Part shown: positions 35,320 through 62,826 of the stretch, one piece after another | Layout of the letters: each line of letters opens with the position of its first letter | Position numbering within the stretch: position 1 is the first letter of the stretch | Assembly (NCBI RefSeq): GCF_901709675.1 | Contig: NC_051103.1 | Coordinates: forward strand, 5,379,501 to 5,443,500 | DNA from: Syngnathus acus | Taxonomy: Eukaryota > Chordata > Actinopteri > Syngnathiformes > Syngnathidae | Length of the DNA: 64,000 bases | Direction: 5' to 3' | Translations under genes and position numbers: made by a program | The notes under the pieces: generated by a model | The model's input: only the letters and a program-made list of their open reading frames with translations | Database searches by the model: none | Told to the model about the DNA's origin: nothing

Positions 35320-37499
35320 CTCTATCAAAGTAAGGACACATTTTAAACAGAATATAAACAGCATACAGATTGCTTTTTTTTTTTTTTTTTGGGCAATGTA
35401 TGAATATCTTCCATGACAACTGAACACCATAATGGTTCTGAGACCTCAATTTATATACAATGGATATAAAGTCTTCACACACCTTTTGAATGGCAGGTTT
35501 TGTGGTACAAAAATGATAAAAACGAGTTAAGTCATTCTAAAGTTTTTTTTTTTAAACCATCCACCTTCCTATTTCAGCCTTGACAGCACAGCTCTAAACA
35601 TTCCTGACCACTAGAGGGCGGCACTGTATCATAGACGTCAAAATAGATTTTAAATCCAACAATGAATAAAATGATCACAATCATGACATAACGCATTTTT
35701 TTTTTTTTTTAGCTCCAAATGACGTGATTTCGTCATTAAATTAACATACCACAACTACTTACTTTACTTTTACAACATTTCTGAGCCACAAAAACTGCAG
35801 GAGCACTAAATTAATATACCACAACTACTTACAGATTTCTCCTGCAACAAAAACTGCAGGAGCTGTTAACGTCGCCTCTTTTTTTTTTTTTTTTTCGTAT
35901 AAAAATACATTTATCTATATTGGAAAATGTATCGGGTTCGGGTGTCGATTATATGCTATTCCGTCTTACAAAGTAGAAGAACATTGTGGCTCTAACAGTG
36001 TCACGGACGGAAGGTACCATAAAATTCTACCACAAATCTAAAATTTTACCAGGAAAAGTAGTCAAGCTTTGGATGCGTTGTGTTCCGTTTGCGTCGCTCT
36101 CCAAACGGCAAAATGAACTGCGGACATTTAAATACCAGCACTGAAGGCGAGTGCCAGTCCTTTCCCTCGAAACAACTCGGAGATTTCAGTTTCGTTTTCC
36201 AGACGTCATCTGTATTTCCCAGCAATCGATCCCCCAAGCACACAGCTGGATTCCCACACTCCTGTTGGCTAATAAAATTATTATAAAGTTCACAATATAG
36301 ATGATAATAGAGAAGTGAAACACACAGTGTGATCTTTGCAGGTTTTATTTGTTTCTCAAATACAGGAGAGTTAATGTACAGAATGACAAAGAATATCATC
36401 AAGAACTGTACAATATTTACACACCTTTTTTTCCTTTTTATGGAAAATTAGATTGTTTTCAAAATAAGTATGCACATACGTCAAAATGATAAAAATGACA
36501 TGACTATTTCCTCTTTAAATATCACTTATTTATACTCTCCTTCTTCCCACACAGGAAATGGACAGTTGACTTATTTTTCTTTGCATCTGCATGAGTGATG
36601 ATTGAACTGAAGCACAACAACGTAAGTTTTCAAATACCCCCCCCCACTCTTTTTCTTTCTTTTTTTTTTTAATTTTATTTTACACCCACTGTATTTGATA
36701 CATTATGTCAGTCTTAATGTCCGTTCCTAAGTGTAGAGGGGAAGACAGCTTGGATATGTGGGTCACGATTGTATACTGAACGTGGTGACAATAAAAAGTA
36801 TTTCAAATGTTAGGGCAGCAATCCAGCGCTTGTTAAGTTAAAAACCTCCTCATATAAATAATAAAAATGTGTTTATATATTATCACATGGCTGAGTCGTG
36901 CTGCCCTTCACGTAGCACTGGATGAGAGCGAGCGAGCGAGAGAGAGCGAGAGAGAGAGAGCATTTATTAACACATCTAATGGTTCGAGTCCTTGTTTACG
37001 CTGCTCACGGCACGCTCCACACGTAGTTTAAAAAGCATTCTCGCCCTCTTTCAGTCTTTCCCAAAGCCGACAGCGGATGTTAGTCTTTTCAAAAAAATAA
37101 TTTATGTAAAAACTAAGCGGTAATAGTTTCTCTTCGAGCTATTGTCTTAATGACGCACAGTTAACGAGATGTTAGCGGCTCCTCTGTGGACTTGGTGTTG
37201 CTCCTCACTTTCAGACCTTAGGCGGGTGGTCAAATTCCTCTTGACCGGCAAGTGACCCCAAATCCGGTGGGGTCCCACTCCTCACAATGAAACACATTTC
37301 TTTAGTCATTGTTCAAGAAGAAGGAAAAAAGGAGGCCATTGTTCTGATCCCCCCTCGAGTTCATCCTTGAAAATACATCCTCAGATCTTTGAGATTTGAA
37401 GAAAATTGATGGGTTGAGGGGAGGCGTCTGTACAGTGGGATCCATCCTGTTCATCTTTTTTTTTTTCATATTCTCCAACTTTAATAAAGCTCATCCCTC
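35320..37499. other. IRF3 upstream region and PRR12 3' UTR
   Basis: Between the IRF3 start and the PRR12 stop. The stretch 36344-37499 is the likely PRR12 3' UTR, with a GA-rich simple repeat at 36926-36960. The stretch 35735-35870 contains a short tandem duplication (two copies of CATACCACAACTACTTAC-like sequence and two of AAAAACTGCAGGAGC). Homopolymer T runs occur at 35378-35392, 35698-35711 and 35879-35896. No further gene was seen. Confidence 0.55.
36344..36349 (-). promoter_or_regulatory. Candidate poly(A) signal (AATAAA) of PRR12
   Basis: TTTATT on the + strand is AATAAA in PRR12 orientation, about 1.15 kb beyond the stop, which implies a long 3' UTR. The assignment is by position. 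Confidence 0.4.
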
Positions 37500-49275
<11,776 letters not shown>

Positions 49276-51093
49276 CTATGAGGGGGGAACAACCGTATGC
49301 GAAAGCGACGTCGCAAGGCGAGGAGCAAAAAAAAAAAATCCAGTCTTTCCCAAGCTCCGTTTCAGGCGATTCTCCCCGGTTTCATAAGCAAGTCCTCCGG
49401 AGTGGAAAACAGCATATTGAAAGAGAAATGGAGGGGAGGAGGAGAAAGCTGGATGAAAAAAGAGGGGGGTCTACGGGGTTATAATCCAACCAGCTCGAAA
49501 AAAGACGCTCTTCCTCATTTTCCTCCTTCCACGTTTATCATTTCCATGAAGGTAGTCCGAATCCAGTCCCGCTCATGATGAAGATGTCGCGGATTTGGCC
49601 GCCAATGGGCGAAACGCTGATGAACATTTGATTTCCAACGCGTCCCCTTTTTCCCCCCCTCTCTCTCTCTCTCCTCTCTCTGTAGTGCCTCCTCCCCTTT
49701 CTTTAGGCTAGGTTTTTAGGCTACGCTGCAAGTGCCTTGCAAAAAAATGTTGCAAAGGACAAGGGAGGGACAGACTCATCGGTAGCAAGCGTTCCCACTA
49801 TGCACGCGTGCACCCGACGATAGGAGAAATCCCTCATTTAAATGTTTGTCCTTTTCATGCAAATACGCACCGCCATTGAGCACCTCTCCTCCTCCGTTTT
49901 CGGGATGCTAACAGCTAGCCGCAGATGCTAGCTGTCAGGAACGACGCATGCGAATAAAAGCGGCGTTATTTGGCCCTCTGCACGCCAACTGCCCGCGCGC
50001 AACCCTTCTGCTATGCAATCAAAAAGCGTCCACGTATGAAGTGGTTATTAACAATAAAGCGAGAAAACAAGTTAAAAAAAAATTAGCAGGCCGCGTTTTT
50101 TTTTAAAAATACATCTTTACTCATTTTCATCCGAGGACGCCATTTTTGAAGGCGGCTCTTCGTCCTCTCCTTTCCCTTAGTCGCTTCTCCTCGCTGGTTC
50201 CCTCCGCTGCGCGCTCGAACTGACCTCCCCTGCGCTTGCCGACGCGTCCGCTAACCAGCTAGGCATGCTTTTCCACATTTTCGCCACATTGTTACGTTAA
50301 TGATGCAAGAGAGACAAAACACAGGACAATAACATACGGAAGCTCGATGATGATGTGAGGTGGTGGTAAACATTCGTGTGCAACAATGCGTGCCATTGCA
50401 CATCCAATTTTGTAAATAGAATTCAAATAAATCCCACAAAATGTCAATTTCATAAATGCGGCGGTCAGACATGACAAAGTGCACTGAAGCCATAGCTCAT
50501 AAATCTCAAGCGCAACTGACGGACATACACAGCTATTTCTCATTATTACATGCAGTTAGCATCTACGCCACAAGAGGGCACACTGGAGCACGACCGCACT
50601 CTCTGGACAATACAATAGGAACACCTGCATTAATACAAAACCTAACACAAGAGCTTTCATTTCTGTCAATGGGTGACAACTATTCAACTATTGATTATTT
50701 TTAAGAAAAGGTTCTAAATGATTTGTGATGTCACATTAAATGCTTATACAAGGTTGTTGGTTAAACAAACGCTGAAACAGCCTAAACCAACAAAACCTGT
50801 GACACAAAATCCGGAATCTCCAGTCAGAAAAAAAATCCCCTCCCTTAGCTCCCCCCTGCTGAGAGTATTTGAGATGCATTAGGGGGCCTTTGTGATGCGC
50901 ATTGTTTGCCTCTAAAGGTCTGTCATCTGCATATTCATTAGGAAGACTTCCAAAACAAAAGAAGGGGAATTAAAGTATTTAACAACCCTTCAATTAAAGG
51001 GGTGGCTGTTCACATGCATTAGGATAAATACTAAAGTAGAGAAGAACATTAAGAGCTTAAACTATACAATGACTTTAAAACATGTATACCTTG
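49276..51093. other. PRR12 promoter-side region and spacer to the COX17-like gene
   Basis: The sequence from 49276 to about 50240 is relatively GC-rich with many CpG sites and should contain the PRR12 5' UTR and promoter (CT-rich run 49657-49682). The stretch 50240-51093 is ordinary AT-rich DNA. No convincing additional gene was found; ORFs 50251-50493 and 50292-50543 lack any motif. Confidence 0.5.
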
Positions 51094-51180
51094 CGTATAA
51101 AAAGTCGACACCCCCCCTGTTCAAATAAAATGAAACCACAAGTGTGCAAGTTTTGAACAGGGGTGTGTAGACTTTTTCCT
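51094..51180. mobile_element. Short hairpin MITE upstream of the COX17-like gene
   Basis: The left arm AAAAAGTCGACACCCCCCCT (then GTTCAAA, from 51098) and the right arm TTTGAACAGGGGTGTGTAGA (then CTTTTT, to about 51178) form a ~28-bp inverted repeat around a ~26-bp loop. The same arm sequence recurs at 20531-20558, 34842-34868 and 52902-52935. Confidence 0.7.
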
Positions 51181-51353
51181 ACCCACTTCAAAGCTCCACA
51201 GTACCTGACACCATCAACGCTTCGGAAGCGTCTGCCTCTCCCCCCCTCCCCACCATCTCACTCCCTTCTTCACGTCTTCGTGTAGCAGATGTGCACTTGA
51301 CCGCAAACTCTTGCAGGAGCGCGCTCTCGACACAGCGCGCCTCTTCTGTCAAC

Positions 51354-52083
51354 ATGCCAAGAAGCTCTGACGAAGCTGCACCGGCACCATGCCAGCTTAT
51401 CAAAGCAGACGCTGGCAAGTGGTGAGTTTTGACTATGACTCAAACTATCCATACAAATGCATCATTAGCCTTTTGTAAGTTATTAGCAACCATGTTTAGA
51501 GTTACATTGCTAAACATTCATAGTGAGGGAAATTCACATGTTTATTTATTTTATTTTTTTTACAGTAAACTAATCGTGAACCATATCAAAATGTATCCCT
51601 TGAGTGTAAATGTAGCAATCCAGACTTGTTTACGCCGGGCTGTTATGTAACAAAAATGTCTTGAGAGGTATTAAAAGGTTTAAAATAGCCTTTGACGTCG
51701 TGTATGACCTGTCCTGCGCATTCGAGGTCGCCGCTTCGTGTTACACTTACATGAACATAAGGGGGGCGGGGGCATTTGTTGCATTAGTGGTGTGCAGTTT
51801 ACTCACGGGTAATCACTTTATGCACATAAAAGTAAAGCGGGGCCGTTGAAATAATCCTTGATGCAGATTTAGGATCTTTTTAGAGATGATCCCAACATTT
51901 TAGGTGCTTTTTTTTGTATGATGCGTGACACATGCAACATTTTGCATGCATGAATGATCTAACATATGATTAGGTTGTAATCTGGATTTGTGTTTCAGTA
52001 TCAGAGAGAAGGGCACGGTGGAGTGTCAAGACCTCCTCGACGCCTTCCATGCCTGTGCAAAGACTCTGTCTGAGGGATCGTGA
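51354..52083 (+). CDS. Twin-CX9C mitochondrial-type protein related to COX17, lacking the copper-binding CC pair
   Basis: Two coding exons (51354-51421 and 51999-52083) join at a strong donor (AAGTG|GTGAGT) and acceptor (TGTTTCAG|T) to give 50 residues. A third, non-coding exon begins after CCAAACAG at about 52197. Four cysteines form C-x9-C-x8-C-x9-C, exactly the spacing of COX17. The core CIREKGTVECQDLLDAFHAC resembles COX17 [20 protein letters not shown] in the shared positions C-I-x-E-K-G, C, L, A, C. The protein lacks the lysine-rich KPCCxC copper site; upstream of the first cysteine it reads DEAAPAPC. It should fold as a CHCH hairpin with two disulfides in the mitochondrial intermembrane space, imported through MIA40, but is not expected to carry copper like COX17. 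Other small CHCH families cannot be excluded. The start codon has a good context (CAACATGC). Confidence 0.72.
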
Positions 52084-52353
52084 CATGTGAGTAGCTTTAA
52101 TATGAAAGTTGTTCCAAAAATATTGACTAATATTTGACTAAAAATGGGAATTTCATTTTATAATTTTTTTTATTTATTTCATTTTTTTCCAAACAGTTTC
52201 CAGCAGAAAGTGGATTGAACCATCTGGAAAAACTGGAGGGGAGGAGACACGTTTGTACAAGGGACTTGTCAATGCCAACCGTGTTTTGTAAAGATTTTAT
52301 TGTATTTTATTCTGGACTGTCAATGCTGTCTTGTGTAAGCATATTTTGCAAAA

Positions 52354-52359
52354 AATAAA
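52354..52359 (+). promoter_or_regulatory. Poly(A) signal (AATAAA) of the COX17-like gene
   Basis: A canonical AATAAA lies within the third exon, about 270 bases past the stop in genomic distance. With splice signals on both sides of the coding exons, it supports a live transcript. Confidence 0.65.
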
Positions 52360-52805
52360 CTTGAATAATTTAAAGTACACACTCTATTTTTGTTTTGTGT
52401 TCATTGTGGAGTGTTATTGGAGTCTCCAAAATGCGTCCTGCCTTTTCCAGGTTCAAATCTGAAGGTATTCAAAGTTGCATGGGTCCATTTGTGAGATTTA
52501 TGGACAAGGTAAATTTAAGCATTATCTTTCAACACTTTGTTGCAGTCCAAAAATTGCTGGTATGTAAGTGATGGTATGAGAATGCTATAAAATCCAATCA
52601 TTGCTTCTGTCCTGTTTCTATTTTGGCAGCATGGTTGCTGCAAATAAATCTTCCTAGCTGCATGAGAATTGTCCAGTCTATCACAATTGAATTGAAGCTT
52701 TAGAAAATTATTCGCCCACACAAAACAAATCGAGATCTTAACGGTTTTTAACTTTCGAGATGACTCGTTAGATGTCCTATGCATTTGTTTTAATAATACC
52801 ACAGA

Positions 52806-52870
52806 TTATGTGTCTTGACATATGAAGGGATTGACAATAAAGCTGACTTTGACTTTGACTTTGACGTCAC
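52806..52870 (+). mobile_element. 3' end of a non-LTR retroposon (copy 2)
   Basis: TTGACAATAAAGCTGACTTT followed by GACTTT repeats matches the tail at 24095-24200. Confidence 0.55.
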
Positions 52871-52901
52871 GTTTTTTTATTTAATATCACAAAATCTAGC
52901 G

Positions 52902-52935
52902 TTTGAACAGGTATGTGTCGACTTTTTCCTATCCA
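52902..52935. repeat. Terminal motif of a dispersed MITE family (copy 3)
   Basis: GTTTGAACAGGTATGTGTCG followed by ACTTTTTCCTA matches the right arm of the hairpin at 51094-51180, including the CTTTTTCCTA flank. Confidence 0.55.
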
Positions 52936-54002
52936 TTGTATTTTTCTTTTTTGCATTGTCACTCTTTGGCAGATGTGCAACACCTCAGCATCGTCATCTC
53001 CTATTGGCCATCTGTTTATAGCCTGGATGCGGGAGGGGGAGGGCGGGGCTGGAGAGGCGAGAAGAGAGGATGGAGAAGGACCCGGATGCTGATGCGAGTG
53101 ATGCGAAGGAAGAGAGAGAGAAAAATACCGATTTACGGCAAGAAAAGCGATGGGAGTGTAATACAACGGGGCCTATAAACGCTCCGACAATTATCAGCTA
53201 AAGAGGGAACCGGAGGTAGCGCTAAACGGGAGATACTTGTGTCGCTTTTCTTTTTTTTTTTGCAGCCGCTTCGGAGAAGATGCTGCTGTGAGATCGGCTG
53301 CCTCCTCGCAGGGATGTAGAGCTGATCGCTGGGGAGGACAGGACAGGCGGGGAGAGGGGGGGGACTCCGAGACGACACCGGAATGCATATTTTTTCGCCG
53401 GCTACGCGCCGCATCCACCTGTCGAGAGAATGAGTCGTCCGTTGAGGCAGTGTAACGAGCGTTTCTCGGAGTGCGACGAGTCGAGGCGCCGGGGCTTATT
53501 TTGACAGGACGGCCGCTGGGTCAAGGCGCTGAAGCTAAAGCTACAAGCTAGCCTCGCTGCTGTGTGGGAGAGCGGCGGCGAGGCTACATTTAGCATGTCG
53601 GGGCACCTGTGAGGCCTGACAGAGAGAGAAAGAAGCATAAAATTCCAAAAACTGGATCTATGTTGGCCCACTTTCAATGTAATTTTTTTCCAAATACTCG
53701 TCTTTGGATCGGTGTGTGACAAGATGTTAGTTGTGTAAATAAGTGCTTGACTTCTGTCATGTTTATTCCTTTTCTTCAGCACTACTGAGCTTTTTCATAA
53801 ATAAGTACAAAAAAATTGACAAGGAAATACTAACTTGTCAGGTTTAAATGGAGGCTTTTACGGACTTCCCTCCCTATTTGCTAAGTATCTTCAAATGCGA
53901 GTGCTGTGTATGCCACAATAACATCTGGATAAGCTGTAGAATATTTCAGTAATTGCAATAATTGCCGTACGTGTAGTCTAGCGTTCCTCAAGTAAGAGCA
54001 GT
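52936..54002 (+). other. Likely BRSK1 promoter and 5' UTR region
   Basis: The interval about 53020-53600 is GC-rich with many CpG sites, fitting a CpG-island promoter. A T-run followed by GCAG near 53255-53264 could be an acceptor of a 5' UTR exon. No ORF with recognisable coding content was found. Confidence 0.4.
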
Positions 54003-59107
<5,105 letters not shown>

Positions 59108-62100
59108 GTTAGAACGGGAAACGGCGCCGCGGGATGCCGGATCGACTTCCGCACTCTTTGACTTTATCTTCAAGCATCCCTCGCAAACCACGAGCTCCTC
59201 CCTCGACTTAAGTCGGAGTTGCTTTGATAATAGCAAGAATTGAGCCTTCCCCCCCCACCATCATGCTTTTGTTTTTAACAATTGTCTTGATCCTTCGGAT
59301 GACCCGGATTCCAACACCGGAGCGACGGAATCGGTCTTTAATGAAAACATACCACGTGAATGAGTAGTTTGGTATCCCGCCATAGATACGGCTTCTCAAA
59401 CTCAAACTAGGAAGTGCTAACGTGCATGCCGGTTAGCAAATCAGCCCGCTAGAAGACAAGACCCGATAGCTCGTCTGCCATAAGCATTGTACTACAGCAT
59501 TCGATACCAAAAAGAATTAGGTGTGTTGTGACGGTTCTCCCGGTTAGACGGTGCGCGTTGGTGTCACTCTCAGGTGACGCGCGTCCACGAGTAGTCGAGC
59601 GACCGCTCGCTGGCGAAAGACATCGTGTATGTCAGTGGCAGATTCAACCTGAAGCGTTCTCCTCCCTGAGGAGCTTCTCAGGAGGGCAGCGCCCTACCCT
59701 GACTCAAAGAAAACCAACCAAGTAAGCTATGTAAGTGAATGTGAATTTTATTTTTATTTATTTCCTTTGCGGACGTGCAGTGATTGCAGCAAGGACAGCA
59801 CACTCGCTGGGAAGAGGAAGCTGCTTTTTTTGGGGGGGGGGGGGGTATTTAATTTCTCTTCAGAGGCAAGATGAACTAATGCACTTGGACTCCTGTTACT
59901 CTGAGATTTTTTTTTTTTTTATTTCAACAGAAATAGGAACATTACTCTATGGAGAGAGACGAGAGAGGAAAAAAAAAACACTATGTGTGTATATGTCCAT
60001 GAACGTCCTCACAGCTGTTTTGCCCCACATCGAAAAAGAACGACATTCCCAACCTACGAAGCTTCATATCGAAGTCTCCTGTTTTCGTCCCAAAATTTTC
60101 ACAGCTCATTCTGTCACATCCTCGGTTGACCGGGACTTTGTCAAGGGCAAGTAAGCAAATCGTCCCTCACACAGTCGGCTCGTAATACTCAAGTACTCCA
60201 ATAGACTAGCAGATGCTCTTCACCAGTCTTCCATGCAGCACAATATGCAACTAATGTGCAGGATGTTGACCAACGGTTTCTGTTTGCATATTTATTAACT
60301 TTGGTTTTACCGATCCATCACATTGCACTTTGTAAAGGCAGTCCAAGGTTCATCATCTGATATTTAATTCATCACGCTTATCGCCGGTTTGTGCGTTTGA
60401 TTGAACTTGACAGATCAGAAGACGGCAACCAATTTGTTCCATCTTTTTGACCCCCCTCGTTGTCACTTTGACCCGGTTGTCTGCCCCTCACATGTTGTGT
60501 AGCCCTCATCAGCACGCGAGAAACTGTCATTCGCCTCACCGTGTCCACTCGACTTTCTCTTCTATACGCCGCCACGTTCACTGTCATTGACCCCAACTGT
60601 GGCCAAGATTGTAAACTATTCTCCATCCATAAAGGGTCAGTAGAATAAGGTGTCGAAAAAAAGAAATGTCTGTATCATAATTTAAATATAAAAAGTGCAC
60701 TATTATAACTATTGCCTGTGATTAAAAAAAGAACAATTATGATTGAATCGATGGTCAAAACAAAGAGAGATCCACCTTATTGTTATGGTTACAATAATAA
60801 ATCCTAAATCTGTGTATGTGGCTACTATTATTTCTGGCACATCCATTTTATCCTGTTGAGTGTATTCCAGCTGACTTTAGGTGAAGGCAGAGAACGACCT
60901 GTGCCACAAAGACAGAAGACACCAAATGAACCCAAGTTAGGTGAGTGTCAAAACACTTTTTTATATTTTAATATTCATTTAATATTTTAATCATCCAGTG
61001 ATTCCCAACCACTGTGACCTCTGATTGAGTCATGTGGGAAATTTTCCATTTCTATTCAAAATGTATCTTTGTTTATGTGACATCTAACAGGGCAATAATG
61101 AAATGCTTCTGCATGTTAGTATAATGTAATAAATGCATATGTAGTCTCATTATGCCAAATAGTGCAATGTGAGAAATATATTATTGATAGTGTGAGATAC
61201 TAACATTGATTATTCGATTTATTATGAAGCATACGTATACATAATATCGTACTTCAATTGAAATCTGACAAATCAAATACGCTTGAAGAATGTAGAGATC
61301 ACGCTTCAGATAAGAATTTTGCTTTCAAGAAATATATTTTGAAAAATGGTTTGACTTTTATACCGTAGTTGTGATATAGATACCCAAGGCTGCGGTTTAC
61401 GGTGAACTCACTAACCTTTACACGATTGTGACATATGCGACAGTACGTGAAGGCAACATCAGGTCCATTCAGGAGTGCAAACGGTTCGAATGTAGTTTGC
61501 AGCCAAGAGGGCCGATTTCACTTCGCTGACGGCTTTTGTGGGTGTTTTTCGTAAAGTGTTTGATCCGGATTCTCTGTTTCCTACCCCGTAAAGGCCAGCA
61601 GGTATGACAACGCGAGCGTGATGGTGAATGTTATCGTCCGAGGCGACGCGAAGATTGTGGCTAACATTACAATCATGGGGCTAGTTCCAGTTAGAATGGT
61701 CTCGGCGTTGACCGATGAAGATCGCTGTGTTTTCTCCATCTAAATCACTTTTATTGTCAGCGATTCCTCTTAAAATACATCGGCAAAAAGGCTGTGGAAA
61801 TAGAAAATAAGCATATGAAAGGGGACGGAGGGTAGGACGTGTAGAACAGGAACTAGCTCTTAGCTAGCGTCAACGGTCTTGTGTCTTTTCCGTCAATTTG
61901 CATAACATGGCAAGCTGCAAATAAACACTTTTAATCAAATATATCGTACAACCGTTCGAAAAGAATGCTTGCCAGAAGCGATATTATGCAAAACCTCCAC
62001 AACTTGCTCTGTTACGTCACTCATTGTTCACGACGAGTTCCAACTTTTACTTTCTGGCGTCGTCGTATTAAGTCACAAGGTATCTACAAACGTGGACACC

Positions 62101-62826
62101 GTTTTAATTTTTGGACATTTTTTCTTTAAATCCACGAGTGATCATTTGTTAACTGTGTTTTCTGCGTGTACTTTTTTTTGCAATCATGTCCAAGTGAAAC
62201 ATCATTTCCTACAAAATTTAACAGATATGATCACCAATAAATAAAATGTAAAAAAATATGAGGAAGGCCGCACTGGTGATAGTGGTTTTATTCACGCAAA
62301 CAAAAGAGGGAGTGTAATGGCCTATAAAAGAAACTTTTTCCTGGGGCCACACCTACAAATGTCAGAGAAAGAAAAACAGCTCTATAAAAACGACTGTACT
62401 AAGATCTCATGACTGGTGTGAGATTTAAAAATATTAAATAAAGTGCTCCCAATTGCCTACATGGAGATTAAATGATGTGTGAGGGTACGTCACGATCACT
62501 TTAAAGCTGCATGCAAATTTTATGTGTAAATAGATGCAGTTCTCCTCCAATTCGATCCACGGCAGTGATGTCATAACCTATTTTGGGATAAAAAAAATCA
62601 ATCCCATTCGTGCCGCCTATGGCCACGATGGCGCTTCTCTCCTTTTATTGTTCTGACTGACAGTTTGCATGCAGTCCCTGGCATCCCATGATTAAGTGGG
62701 TCAGTTCCTGTATGAGAAGCAGCCGCTTTGAGTGGTCCACGTGACCCGCGTTGCACTCGCAGTCGAACGATCTCGCCTAACCGCTGTCGCACGTTTCTCT
62801 GACCCGTCGTACGGCACGCAGTCATC
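59108..62826. other. BRSK1 3' UTR and spacer to CPT1
   Basis: About 3.7 kb without a supported coding gene. The left part is presumably the BRSK1 3' UTR; AATAAA occurs near 60795-60800. The right part must contain the CPT1 promoter and possibly non-coding 5' exons. ORFs such as 60378-60626 (-) and 61969-62244 (+) show no motif or splice context. The stretch 60850-60900 resembles a fragment of a common fish repeat. Confidence 0.45.

Noticed and set aside
61969-62244. 91-codon + strand ORF between BRSK1 and CPT1
   Set aside because: No recognised motif, no splice partners and AT-rich composition like the spacer. It might be 5' UTR of CPT1 but nothing supports coding.
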